Under the pieces are notes generated by a model. That model was not told the origin of the DNA. It did no database searches and saw only the letters and a list, made by a program, of their open reading frames with translations. Below are positions 35,001 to 43,501 of a DNA stretch of 64,000 nt, piece after piece (the first letter of the stretch is position 1; each line of letters opens with the position of its first letter). This DNA comes from Halosegnis marinus (GTDB lineage Archaea; Halobacteriota; Halobacteria; Halobacteriales; Haloarculaceae), in NCBI RefSeq assembly GCF_029338355.1, contig NZ_CP119802.1:1488001-1552000 (forward strand). Direction: 5' to 3'. Made by a program: the position numbers and the translations under genes.

Positions 35001-36272
35001 CTAATCAGCGTTGGTAGCCGCGGCCGGCGCGGGCCCCGTGCCGGGGTCGTCGGCGGGCGCGTCCGGGGCCTCCACCGCCGTCGCGGCCGGCATCCGCCGG
35101 AGCGCCGGCACCGCGAGGACGTACCCGACGATCCAGAGGAAGCCGACGCCGCCCGCGTACATCACGGCGACGGGGCCGAACGCCTCGCCCGCGACGCCGC
35201 CGACGAACGCGCCGAGGGGCATCGCCGCCGTCGTCCCGCTCCCGAGGACGGCCAGCACGCGCCCGAGCATCGCCTCGGGCACCAGCCGCTGGACGAGCGT
35301 CATCGACACGACGTTCGTGACGCCGACGGGGACGAACGCGAGCGCGAACAGCGCCACCGTCGCCGCCGTGCCGGGGACGAGGAGCGCGGCCAGCCACGCG
35401 ACGCCCGACAGCCCGAACCCGATGACGCTCAGGCGGCCGAAGGGGACGTCCCGGAAGCGCGTCGCGAGCAGCGACCCGACGAGCGTCCCGCCGGCGAGCC
35501 CCGACAGCAGGAGACCGTACAGCGTCGCGTCGCCGCGCTCGGCCGCGAACGCCGGGAGGACGGGCCACGCAGCCCCGAGCAGGCCGTTCGCCACGACCGC
35601 GGCGCCGAGCACCCAGACGACGGGCGACCCACGCAGGAAGCGCGCCCCGGCAACCAGTTCGGCGAGGTAGCCCGCCTCGTCGCCGGCCTCCCGCTCCGCC
35701 GGCGGCACCCGGATGCCGGCGAACAGCACGACGGCCGCGGCGAAGGTCACCGAGTCCACGAGGAACAGCGCCGTCGCGCCGACGAGCGCGACGAGCACGC
35801 CGGCCGCGGCGTTGAAGACGAGTTCCGCGCCCTGATACGTCATCGCGAACAGCGAGTTCGCGCCCGTGAGGTCCTCCGGGTCCGCGACGATGCGGGGCAG
35901 CGCCGCCGAACTCGCCGGGTAGGTGAACTGATTGAGCAGGCTCACGAGCGGCATCACGGTCAGGACGACCCACACCGACAGCACGCCGAGGTGGTCAGCG
36001 AGCGGGATCGCGAGCACGAGCACGCCCTGTGCGGCCTGGGTCGCCACGAGCGTGCGCCGCAGGGGCCACCGGTCCACGAGGGGGCCGACGAACGCCTGCA
36101 ACAGCTGCATCCCGAGCGTCAGCATGCCCGCCAGCCCCGTGTAGAACGTCGAGCCCGTGAGCGAGAAGACGAGCCACATCGCCGCCACGCCGTATATGGA
36201 GTCGCCGGCGTTCGTCACCAGCCGCCCGGCGAACAGCCGGGTGAAGTCGCCGTTCGCGAAGAGTCGTCGCAT
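35001..36272 (-). CDS. MFS transporter (EntS/MFS_3-like exporter)
   Basis: The 423-residue protein has 12 predicted membrane helices. The N-terminal MRRLFANGDFTRLFAGRLVTNAGDSIY pattern (spans helix 1) and DRWPLRRTLV after helix 2 are typical of the MFS_3 group, which exports siderophores, macrolides and other small molecules. The start at 36272 is chosen over 36278 because it gives a leaderless transcript from the TATT element at about 36296-36303. A set of ACAGAA-type half-sites lies just upstream. The next gene upstream encodes a regulator. Confidence 0.88.
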   Translation of the reverse strand: MRRLFANGDFTRLFAGRLVTNAGDSIYGVAAMWLVFSLTGSTFYTGLAGMLTLGMQLLQAFVGPLVDRWPLRRTLVATQAAQGVLVLAIPLADHLGVLSVWVVLTVMPLVSLLNQFTYPASSAALPRIVADPEDLTGANSLFAMTYQGAELVFNAAAGVLVALVGATALFLVDSVTFAAAVVLFAGIRVPPAEREAGDEAGYLAELVAGARFLRGSPVVWVLGAAVVANGLLGAAWPVLPAFAAERGDATLYGLLLSGLAGGTLVGSLLATRFRDVPFGRLSVIGFGLSGVAWLAALLVPGTAATVALFALAFVPVGVTNVVSMTLVQRLVPEAMLGRVLAVLGSGTTAAMPLGAFVGGVAGEAFGPVAVMYAGGVGFLWIVGYVLAVPALRRMPAATAVEAPDAPADDPGTGPAPAAATNAD

Positions 36273-36295
36273 ACCCACTCCTCCCCCTCTCCGGG

Positions 36296-36355
36296 AATAA
36301 ATGAACGCAGAATTACAGTTCTGTCCTCCCCCGGACAGAAGCCGAGTTCTGTCAG
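36296..36355 (-). promoter_or_regulatory. MFS gene promoter and candidate operator array
   Basis: On the minus strand a TATA-like CATTTATTCC (about 36295-36304) lies about 27 bases from the MFS start. Upstream are four alternating half-sites: CAGAA (36308-36312), TTCTGTCC (36319-36326), GGACAGAA (36333-36340), TTCTGTCA (36348-36355). The middle pair is a perfect 8-base inverted repeat with a 6-base spacer. The last half-site overlaps the stop codon of the regulator gene. Confidence 0.6.
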
Positions 36356-37224
36356 CGGTCGGACCGCTCGACGGAGACCACCTTCCCCGTCGCGTCCACG
36401 CGCCCGCGGAGCTCCTCGCCGTCCAGCCGGAGCGTCACGTCCGCGCCCGTCCCGTCGGCGTCCTGGTCGAGGTTGTCCATCGTAAGCAGCCGCCACGACG
36501 GGGTGGTGTTCGGGTCGACGCCGTGGTCGTAGAGGAAGCCCTGTCCCGCCGGGTGGAAGAGCAGCGGCGTCGCCGCCGACGAGCGGGCCACCGACCCGCA
36601 GCGGTCACAGGACCACGCGAGCGTCGGGTGGTCCCCCTCGGGCTTCAGTTCGCCCGTCAGCCGGCCGGCACAGGTCCAACAGAAGCCCGCGGTGATGCGC
36701 TGGAACAGCGCGTACATCCACCGGTCGAACGCGGCGGGCAACTCCTCGGGCTCGTACTGGTCGAGCGTCCCCGGCGGGAAGCCGAAGGAGTTGTACCACT
36801 CGTCGCACTCGTGACACGACAGCGTCGCCACGTCGTCGTCGAACGCGGCGTGGATGGCCCTCGCGCCGCAGGCGGGACACGGGTCGTCGACGGCCACGGC
36901 GTCGAGGTGTCCGTCCGCGGTGTAGGTGCCGGCGACCAGCGCCCCGACGACCTGCTGGCCGGCGAGCGTGAGTTCGTACCCCTCCGTGTCCCCGTCGTCC
37001 TCGTCGTCCGCCTCGACGTGCCGGACGAACGTGCCGACGAGCTTCCCGAGGTGGTAGTTGAACTTCCCGGAGTCGCGCTCGCCGACGGCGGCCCGCAGCG
37101 CCGAGAAGGAGAGCGGCTCCTCGCCAGCGTCCGCGAGCGCCCGGAGGACCTCCACCCGGAGTTCGTTGCCGAGCAGCGCGAACACCTCCTCCGGGGGACG
37201 CCGCTCGACCGATATCGTGCTCAT
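36352..37224 (-). CDS. Winged-helix regulator with zinc-ribbon domain
   Basis: The 290-residue protein has an ArsR-like winged helix at about 10-90 (PPEEVFALLGNELRVEVLRAL, KFNYHLGKLV). A second domain has three CxxC/CxxxC pairs (CPACGARAI, CHECDEWY, CWTCAGRL, CDRCG) that should bind zinc, and a C-terminal beta-rich part. This pairing is common in haloarchaea (DUF7351-like). It lies 79 bases upstream of the MFS gene and is a natural candidate to bind the half-sites there. The ligand is unknown. Confidence 0.85.
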   Translation of the reverse strand: MSTISVERRPPEEVFALLGNELRVEVLRALADAGEEPLSFSALRAAVGERDSGKFNYHLGKLVGTFVRHVEADDEDDGDTEGYELTLAGQQVVGALVAGTYTADGHLDAVAVDDPCPACGARAIHAAFDDDVATLSCHECDEWYNSFGFPPGTLDQYEPEELPAAFDRWMYALFQRITAGFCWTCAGRLTGELKPEGDHPTLAWSCDRCGSVARSSAATPLLFHPAGQGFLYDHGVDPNTTPSWRLLTMDNLDQDADGTGADVTLRLDGEELRGRVDATGKVVSVERSDR

Positions 37225-37263
37225 GCCCCCGTCTCGCCACGCGAGGCCAAAACGTTCGCGCCC

Positions 37264-38115
37264 CTACGGCTCTGGCTCCGGCTCGGTGACGTACTCGAAC
37301 ATCGCTTCGCCGGTCACCTCGTACCCCTGCCGGGAGAAGAACGCGGCGACGTTCCGGCAGTCGCGTTCGAGGAAGTCCCGGCTGTTCGGGTGATGGACGG
37401 TGACGGCCTGCCCGAGGTCGAGGACGTACAGCTCCCCGTCGTGGACGACGACGTTGTACTCCGAGAGGTCGCCGTGGACGAGGCCCGCACGGTACAGCCG
37501 CCGCGTGTACTCGCGGACGACCTCGTAGGCCGTCTCGGGGTTCTCCACCGCCACCTCAGAGAGGCGCTTCGCGCGCTCGCCGTCGCGTCCGAGGAACTCC
37601 ATCACGAGGACGTTCCGCTGGACGGCGATGGGCTCGGGAACGCGCACGCCGGCGTCGCGGGCGCGCATGAGGTTCGCGAACTCCTTTTTCGTCCACGCGA
37701 CGACGACCTTCCGCTTGTCAGAGCCGATGCCCTCGAAGCGCGGGTCGCCGTCGAGGTAGTCGCGCATCGCCCGGAAGTCGGAGGCGTTGATGCGGTATAT
37801 CTTCACCGCGACGTCGCGGTCGTCGCCGGCCGCGAGATAGACGTTCGCCTCCTTCCCCGTCGAGAGCGGGCCGCCGAACGCCGCGACGTGGCCGTCCTGC
37901 ACGAGCTTGTACAGCGCGGCGAGCGTCGCGTCGTCGAACACCGAGTCGGTGACCTTGAACTGGTCGGCGTCCTTGATGCGCTTGCGGAACTCCAGGAACT
38001 CGCGGTCCTGTTTGCGGCCGACCGCGTCCGCCTCGCTCTCCGAGACGTCTATCTCGTCCCACTCGTCGCCCGGTATCTCCGCCCCGTCGGTGTCGACGAG
38101 GTCGAACTCGGTCAT
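37264..38115 (-). CDS. rio1: RIO1-type serine protein kinase
   Basis: The 283-residue protein has the RIO P-loop STGKEANVY (85-93), lysine K105 in VAVKIY, the catalytic HGDLSEYN (214-221) and metal-binding LDLGQ (232-236). RIO1 acts in late 40S/30S maturation. It ends with an acidic PEPEP tail. It lies seven bases after the aIF1A gene on the same strand, so both are co-transcribed. Confidence 0.94.
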   Translation of the reverse strand: MTEFDLVDTDGAEIPGDEWDEIDVSESEADAVGRKQDREFLEFRKRIKDADQFKVTDSVFDDATLAALYKLVQDGHVAAFGGPLSTGKEANVYLAAGDDRDVAVKIYRINASDFRAMRDYLDGDPRFEGIGSDKRKVVVAWTKKEFANLMRARDAGVRVPEPIAVQRNVLVMEFLGRDGERAKRLSEVAVENPETAYEVVREYTRRLYRAGLVHGDLSEYNVVVHDGELYVLDLGQAVTVHHPNSRDFLERDCRNVAAFFSRQGYEVTGEAMFEYVTEPEPEP

Positions 38116-38122
38116 CGCGCGG

Positions 38123-38422
38123 TCACGGGGCGGTCTCCGTGATGTGGCCCTCCTCGCGGAGGCGGTCGGCCGCGCTCTTCTCGTAGCGCCACGTGATGTC
38201 GCCCTTCTCGTCCTGCCAGTCCCACGGCTCGACGAGCACCACGTCGTCGTCGCGTATCCACACCCGCTTTTGCATCCGCCCGGGGATGCGCGCCGTCCGC
38301 TCGACCCCGTCCATACACCGCACCTCCACGCGGTTCGCGCCGAGCATCTCCGTGACGACGGCGAACACCTCGTCGTCGTTCGGCATCCGGAGGTCCCCGT
38401 CGCCTCCCGTCTCGTCGCTCAT
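38123..38422 (-). CDS. Translation initiation factor aIF1A
   Basis: The 99-residue protein is an S1/OB-fold factor: [17 protein letters not shown], then [39 protein letters not shown] (about 32-75, typical IF1A core). It binds the ribosomal A site during initiation. A TATA-like GTTATAC (about 38446-38452, minus strand) lies 27 bases from the ATG. It is the first gene of the operon with rio1. Confidence 0.93.
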   Translation of the reverse strand: MSDETGGDGDLRMPNDDEVFAVVTEMLGANRVEVRCMDGVERTARIPGRMQKRVWIRDDDVVLVEPWDWQDEKGDITWRYEKSAADRLREEGHITETAP

Positions 38423-38522
38423 GGCCGGAGGTTGCGTGCCGGGACGTATAACTGTTCGACCTCCCGCCCGCGACGCGTGCCGCGGTGAGCGGAGTTAAGG
38501 CCCGCGCCGCACACCCTCGCGT

Positions 38523-39590
38523 ATGCGCGCAGTAGTCTTCGACGGCCCCGGCGAACCGATGGAAGTACGCGACGTCCCCCGCCCCGACTGCGACCCCGAC
38601 GGGGTCGTCGTCGAGACGGAAGCCTGCGGCGTCTGCCGCTCCGACTGGCACGCGTGGCAGGGTGACTGGTCGTGGGTCGGCGTCGAGTCGAAGCCCGGGC
38701 TCATCTTCGGGCACGAGCCGGTCGGCATCGTCCAGGAGGTCGGCGAGAACGTCACCTCCGTCGAGGTGGGCGACCGGGTCACGAACCCGTTCAACCTCGC
38801 CGACGGCTCCTGCCCGATGTGCCAGCAGGGCAAACAGAACGTCTGTGAGCGCTCCGTGCCGATGGGCTTCGTCGACTTCTCGAAGGGCGCGTTCGCCGAG
38901 GAGTACGCCGTCTCCGCCGCGGACACGAACGTCGTCACGCTCCCCGACGACGCCGACCCCGTGGCCGTCGCCGGCCTCGGCTGCCGGTTCGCCACCGCCT
39001 TCCACGGGATGACCCACCGCGTCGACCTCGGGCCGGGCGACTGGGTCGCCGTCCACGGCTGCGGCGGCGTCGGCCTCTCCGCCATCCACGTCGCGGACGC
39101 GCTCGGCGCGAACGTCGTCGCCGTCGACCTGAAGCAGGCCGCCCTCGACAAGGCCCGCGAACTCGGCGCGGCCCACACGGTGAAGGTGGACGAAGTCGAC
39201 GACGTCCCCCGCGCCGTGAAGGGCTTCACCCCACGCAACCGCGGCGCGGACGTGAGCGTCGACGCGCTCGGCATCGCCCAGACCTGTCGCAACTCCGTCC
39301 GCAGCCTCGCCACCCGCGGCCAGCACCTCCAGATCGGCCTCACCACGAGCGAGGAGGAGGGCGAGGTGTCGCTGCCCGTGGACGAGATCGTCTTCGACGA
39401 GCGGGAGTTCCTCGGCTCCTACGGGATGCCCGCCCACGAGTACGACGAGATCTTCCGGATGACCGACGCCGGCAAGCTCGACCCCGGCGCCATCGTCTCC
39501 GAGACCGTCTCGCTCGAGGAAGTCCCCGACACCATCGCGTCGATGGGGGAGTACGACACCGTCGGGATTCCGGTCTGTAACGAGTTCTGA
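38523..39590 (+). CDS. Zinc-dependent alcohol dehydrogenase family protein
   Basis: The 355-residue medium-chain protein has the catalytic zinc ligands C36 (ACGVCRSDWHAW) and the GHEPVG region, and the nucleotide-binding VHGCGGVGLSAIHVA (about 178-192). The structural-zinc lobe shows DGSCPMCQQGKQNVC, with Asp in place of the usual first cysteine; acidic replacements are known in some archaeal enzymes, so zinc may still bind. Substrate unknown. A TATA-like GAGTTAAGG at about 38492-38500 predicts a leaderless transcript. Confidence 0.88.
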   Translation: MRAVVFDGPGEPMEVRDVPRPDCDPDGVVVETEACGVCRSDWHAWQGDWSWVGVESKPGLIFGHEPVGIVQEVGENVTSVEVGDRVTNPFNLADGSCPMCQQGKQNVCERSVPMGFVDFSKGAFAEEYAVSAADTNVVTLPDDADPVAVAGLGCRFATAFHGMTHRVDLGPGDWVAVHGCGGVGLSAIHVADALGANVVAVDLKQAALDKARELGAAHTVKVDEVDDVPRAVKGFTPRNRGADVSVDALGIAQTCRNSVRSLATRGQHLQIGLTTSEEEGEVSLPVDEIVFDEREFLGSYGMPAHEYDEIFRMTDAGKLDPGAIVSETVSLEEVPDTIASMGEYDTVGIPVCNEF

Positions 39591-39961
39591 GGGTCGCTTT
39601 CCTCGTTTTGCGTGTTCGCTCGATAGCGTAGGGCATCGCTCGTGCTCGTTCTCCCCAGTTCTCGCTTCAGTAACGTCCTGCTTACGCGGTTCTAGGGACA
39701 ACCGCACCGCGACCGCACCGCCCACACGCCTCCCCAGCCGATTCCTTCGGTCGCTCCGCTCCCTCAGTCATCCCTCGCACGCCGCTGGCTCGGCATACCG
39801 CCTCGCCAGCGCGCGCCACAGCCGGTCGGGGCTTTCGAGGTGTTCACCCGGGTGCCGAGAACGTGCGGAGCGTTCCGAGCGGGACGAACCGCTCGGAAGT
39901 CGAACAGCCGACGTAGTCGCGAGACACGGAGCTTTATCGCCCCGCGGTCCGGCCAGGGCCC
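39591..39961. other. 371-base gene-free stretch holding a dispersed repeat
   Basis: This lies between the alcohol dehydrogenase and the small membrane protein gene. It contains element copy B (39668-39793, minus strand). The last 60 bases hold the promoter of the next gene (GCTTTATCGC at about 39931-39940). I see no ORF or RNA gene. Confidence 0.7.
39668..39793 (-). repeat. Dispersed intergenic repeat, copy B
   Basis: The reverse complement of 39704-39741 equals 1643-1680 over 38 bases. The flanks also match copy A in order: a GAGCCAGCGGCG block at 39784-39793 and the GAACCG...AGCAGGACGTT.CTG block at 39668-39692. Copy B is more compact than copy A. Confidence 0.8.
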
Positions 39962-40165
39962 ATGGACACCGAGGAAGTACGCGAGTGGCTGGGCGAGCGG
40001 GGCGAACAGGGCGCGGTCGCGCTGCTCGTGGGACTGCTGATAGTCGCGTCGTCGGACAAGCGCGCGGCGGCGGGCGTGGCGGTGGTCGTGGTCGGCCTCG
40101 GCCTCGTCGCCGCGGGACTGGTCGATTCGGCGCTCGAGAAGACCGGGATGAAGGGCGCGTTCTAG
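39962..40165 (+). CDS. Small two-helix membrane protein (67 aa)
   Basis: MDTEEVREWLGERGEQGAVA is followed by two short hydrophobic stretches (about 19-30 and 36-54). The GCTTTATCGC promoter about 25-30 bases upstream supports expression. It resembles a conserved haloarchaeal small protein, possibly DUF7470. The stop overlaps that of the converging small gene within CTAG (40162-40165). Confidence 0.75.
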   Translation: MDTEEVREWLGERGEQGAVALLVGLLIVASSDKRAAAGVAVVVVGLGLVAAGLVDSALEKTGMKGAF

Positions 40166-40344
40166 CGGAGGAACAGCGGCAGGGGGAACAGCCCGAGCAG
40201 GGCACAGACGACGGCGAAGCGGAGCCGCCGGCGGCGCGTCTCGGGGGCGTCGTCGCGCGAGTCGAGGTGGACCGCGTAGGTCACGGCGATGCCGCAGCCG
40301 AGCGCGAACAGGTACACCGGGACGAGGACGCCGACCTCAACCAC
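40162..40344 (-). CDS. Small membrane protein (60 aa), GTG start, overlapping DUF460 gene
   Basis: The frame is open further upstream, but that part overlaps the DUF460 gene in another frame. The GTG at 40344 gives 60 residues with two hydrophobic segments (VGVLVPVYLFALGCGIAVTYAV and FAVVCALLGLFPLPLFL, each near 17-21 residues) separated by a basic loop. It overlaps the end of the DUF460 gene by eight bases, so it is probably translationally coupled to it. Function unknown. Confidence 0.62.
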   Translation of the reverse strand: MVEVGVLVPVYLFALGCGIAVTYAVHLDSRDDAPETRRRRLRFAVVCALLGLFPLPLFLR

Positions 40345-42322
40345 TGCGGCCTTCCTTGCGCCGCTCGGCGCGGTGCTCGCTGATGAGTTCGTCCACCATC
40401 GACTCCGTCTCCGCCTGTGCGCGCTCCTCGGCGCGCTCCGCCCAGTCGGCGACGACGGCCTCAACGGCCGACTCCTTCGCGACGGCGAGTTCGTCTATCT
40501 CCTGGATGGTCACGCCCTCGGCGGGGCCGTAGGGCACGTCGCGCTCGTGGAGCACCTCGCGGGCCTGTTCGGAGAGCGTGCCGTCCTTGAGGACGACGCG
40601 GGGCTCGATGTCCGCGAGCAGTTCGGCCGTCGAGCGGCCCGCGCCGGAGGCGTCCCGGAGGTACACCACGTCGCCCTCGGCCAGCCCGAACGACTCGTCG
40701 GCGGCCTCGACGGCCGCGGTGGTGAACTGCTCGATGGGCTTGACGGGGACGAGGTCGGACTCCTCGCCGGCCACGTCCGCGAAGTTCGAGTGGTCGAGCT
40801 TCCAGAGCCGCTTCAGCTGTTCGAGCTTCGCCTCGACGCGCTCGGTGCGCTCGCGCTCCTCGTCGAGTTCGCCTTCGAGCCGCTCGTTCTCCCGGCGGAG
40901 GCGGGTGACCTCGCGGCGCTCGCGGGCCTCGCGGCGCTCCTCGCGCCGGGCCGCGGAGAGTTCGGCCTCGTACTCCTCTATCTCGGCGTCCTTCTCCGCG
41001 ACGGTCGATTTGAGGTCCGAGACGTGCGATTCGAGGCGGTCGACGCGCTCGCGGAGCCGCTTTATCTCCTTCTCCTCGGCGGTGAGTTCGCGCGCGAGGT
41101 GTCGCTCGCCGTCCTCGTCGTCGTCCTCCTCGACGACCATCCGGTCGACGACCGTCTCGACGGACTCCTCCTCGGAGAGCACCTTTGCCGTCACCTCGCC
41201 GCGGTCGAAGTTCGGCGGCACCTTCCGCGCGATGCGCTCGAACTGGTCGGCGTGCGCGTCGAAGGCGTACAGCGCCGCCGCGAGCGCGTCCCGCTCGTGG
41301 TCGTTGTCGTATGCCGCGTCGCGGGTGCGGTGTTTCTTCCCGTCCACGGGGAGGTCACGGTCGGGGTGCCACCCGGCCGCGTCGAACGAGCGGCGGAACT
41401 TCTCGACGGTCTCCGGCATCGGCTCGACGTCCGCGGCGACGAGCAGCGGCCGGCCGTGCTCGATTATCCACTCGATGACCGCGGCGGTGTCGTCCGTCCG
41501 CGTCGAGTACACGTCGAGCGGGGTGCCGTCGAGGTCGAGCAGGGCGACGGCCGTCGTCGTCCCGGGGTCGATGCCCACGATGACGTGGTCGCGCCGCTTC
41601 GCGAGCGGCGAGAACTCGATACCGTCGGTGCGCTCGCGTGTTATCTCGACGCGCACGTCGCCGCTCCGGTTCGCGGAGACCGGGATGTCCTCGGGGCGGG
41701 CCTCGACGGTGAACAGCGCCTGCGAGTAGCCGCCGTACTTCTCCGTCGCCTCCTGCTCGAAGTCGAGGCCGGCCTCCTGCAGTTGCGCCTCGACCTCGCG
41801 GGCGCGCTTGCGGACGTTGCCGTGGATGCGTCTGGTGTAGCGGTCCTGGCTCCACCCTCCTTTTCCGGTCGAGCGGCCGCGCGACACCTTCACGCGGGTC
41901 GTGTCGGAGAAGGCCGTCACCTCCTGGCCGACGTTGGCGGCGGCCAGCCGCGCGGCGGCCTCCGCCTCCTTCATCGGCTGCTTCCCGTACGGGACGCCGT
42001 GGCGCTTGGCGACGCGCGAGAGCGGTTCGGGCCGCTCCGCGCCGGTCACCTGCACCAGCTTCGTGCCGGGGGGGAGGTCGCGCAGGAAGCCGACGAGCGC
42101 GTCCTTGTCCTCGGCGAGTTCGTAGGCGTTGTCGGTCGCCACCACGTCCGGCTCCTCGCGGTCGATGAGTCGCCGGAGCTTCCGGCGGGAGACCACGTCG
42201 CGGTCGACGTGCTCGCCGTCGAACGCGACCACGGCGTAGGACGGGGCGCTCCCGCGCACGTCCCCGCTCTGGATATCGACGCCGAAGACGAGGGCGTCGA
42301 GGGCGGTCGTCCGGGTGCTCAC
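40337..42322 (-). CDS. DUF460 family protein: tandem RuvC/RNase H-like domains plus coiled coil
   Basis: The 661-residue protein starts with GTG at 42322. Two RuvC-like openings are visible: FGVDIQSGD at 13-21 and IVGIDPGTTTAVALLD at 248-263, the second with a conserved downstream DNDHERDALAAALYA (339-353) that resembles the third acidic motif of RuvC/YqgF folds. A coiled coil runs about 405-510. The C-terminal domain (about 515-660) includes VKPIEQFT and ASGAGRSTAELL. The archaeal family DUF460 is predicted to be RNase H-fold nucleases of unknown role. A TATC-containing TATA-like element lies about 28 bases upstream. Confidence 0.88.
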   Translation of the reverse strand: MSTRTTALDALVFGVDIQSGDVRGSAPSYAVVAFDGEHVDRDVVSRRKLRRLIDREEPDVVATDNAYELAEDKDALVGFLRDLPPGTKLVQVTGAERPEPLSRVAKRHGVPYGKQPMKEAEAAARLAAANVGQEVTAFSDTTRVKVSRGRSTGKGGWSQDRYTRRIHGNVRKRAREVEAQLQEAGLDFEQEATEKYGGYSQALFTVEARPEDIPVSANRSGDVRVEITRERTDGIEFSPLAKRRDHVIVGIDPGTTTAVALLDLDGTPLDVYSTRTDDTAAVIEWIIEHGRPLLVAADVEPMPETVEKFRRSFDAAGWHPDRDLPVDGKKHRTRDAAYDNDHERDALAAALYAFDAHADQFERIARKVPPNFDRGEVTAKVLSEEESVETVVDRMVVEEDDDEDGERHLARELTAEEKEIKRLRERVDRLESHVSDLKSTVAEKDAEIEEYEAELSAARREERREARERREVTRLRRENERLEGELDEERERTERVEAKLEQLKRLWKLDHSNFADVAGEESDLVPVKPIEQFTTAAVEAADESFGLAEGDVVYLRDASGAGRSTAELLADIEPRVVLKDGTLSEQAREVLHERDVPYGPAEGVTIQEIDELAVAKESAVEAVVADWAERAEERAQAETESMVDELISEHRAERRKEGRSG

Positions 42323-42364
42323 GCGCGCCGCTTGGTCGTTCGCGGGGATAAGTCTCCTGCCGGC

Positions 42365-43294
42365 TCAGGCGTCCGGGTAGGGCACGTCTATCTCGTCGCC
42401 GTCGTCGGGGAGGAAGGCGCGCTCGCCCTCGAACACCTCGCGGCCCTCGTTCTCCACGTCGTACTCGTGGCCGGCGTACCGCGAGGAGACGTGGGTGAAG
42501 GCGAGGCGTTTCGCGTTCGCGCGGTTGGCTATCTCGGCGGCCTGTATCGCCGTCGAGTGGCCGGTCATGCCGGCACGCTCGCGGCGGTCCTCGGTGAACG
42601 TCGCGTCGTGGACGAGCAGGTCCGCGTCCGCGGCGGCCTCGACCGTCTCCGTCGTCGGGCGGGTGTCGCCCGTGTAGACGAACGTCCGGCCCGGGCGCGC
42701 GTCGCCGACGACCTGCTCCGGTTCGACGACGGTGCCGTCGTCGAGTTCGACCGACTCGCCGCGGTGGAGCTTCGAGAACGCCGGGCCGACGGGGACGCCG
42801 AGCTCCTCGGCGCGCTCGCGGTCGAACCGGCCCTTCCGGTCGTCCTCGACGAGCGCGTAGCCGACGGAGGTGGCGCGGTGGTCCGTGCGGAACGCGCGCA
42901 CCTCGTACTCCTCGGCGTCGAGCGCCACGTCGCCGGGCGACACCTCGTTGACGCGGACGGGGTAGGAGGGGCGCGCGCCCGTCGCGGTGACGAGGTTCTC
43001 TATCACGCGGCGGGTCCCGTTCGGGGTGTGGATGGCGACGGGCTCCTCGCGGTCGTTGAAGTCCCACGACTGGAGCAGCCCCGGAATCCCGAGCACGTGG
43101 TCGCCGTGGGTGTGCGAGACGAACAGGTGCGAGACGGTGAAGCCGGTGCCGAACCGCATCATCTGGCGTTGGGTTCCCTCGCCGCAGTCGAACAGCAGGC
43201 GGTCACCCTCCCGCTGGACGAACACGGCGCTCGTGTTGCGCGCCGTCGTGGGCACGGCACCGCTCGTCCCGAGGAAGGTCACGCACAGCGTCAT
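42365..43294 (-). CDS. rnz: Ribonuclease Z (tRNA 3' endonuclease)
   Basis: The 309-residue metallo-beta-lactamase protein has FLGTSGAVPTTARNTSA (7-23), the zinc motif HTHGDH (61-66), YTGDTRPT, LLVHDATF and HSTAIQAAEIA with the final FTHVSSRY histidine. These are the full RNase Z signature. It cleaves tRNA precursors 3' of the discriminator base. It is upstream of the DUF460 gene on the same strand with a 42-base gap. Confidence 0.95.
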   Translation of the reverse strand: MTLCVTFLGTSGAVPTTARNTSAVFVQREGDRLLFDCGEGTQRQMMRFGTGFTVSHLFVSHTHGDHVLGIPGLLQSWDFNDREEPVAIHTPNGTRRVIENLVTATGARPSYPVRVNEVSPGDVALDAEEYEVRAFRTDHRATSVGYALVEDDRKGRFDRERAEELGVPVGPAFSKLHRGESVELDDGTVVEPEQVVGDARPGRTFVYTGDTRPTTETVEAAADADLLVHDATFTEDRRERAGMTGHSTAIQAAEIANRANAKRLAFTHVSSRYAGHEYDVENEGREVFEGERAFLPDDGDEIDVPYPDA

Positions 43295-43501
43295 ACCCGA
43301 ACGGGCGGCCGCGACCGGTAAGCACCCTTCGAAAGCCGGCGGCGAAAGCCCGCGTTACCGCCGCCGTCGCGGGGTCGCCCCGCCGCGGAGTAGCGTCCCG
43401 TTATTCGGCGAATCCTCCGCCAATGGGTAGTACGGGGCTTCTACGTACTGAAACGGTCTGCGGCGCTTAATACGCGTCTCGGCGTCGTCCCGGCCGCGAC
43501 G

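Noticed and set aside
39591-39961. tRNA or other structured RNA gene in the gene-free stretch
   Set aside because: I found no cloverleaf arms or T-loop consensus. The conserved sequence there is the dispersed repeat.
40289-43321. 1010-codon open frame on the + strand
   Set aside because: It lies antisense to the DUF460 and RNase Z genes, both of which have clear motifs. The composition is a typical haloarchaeal antisense shadow.
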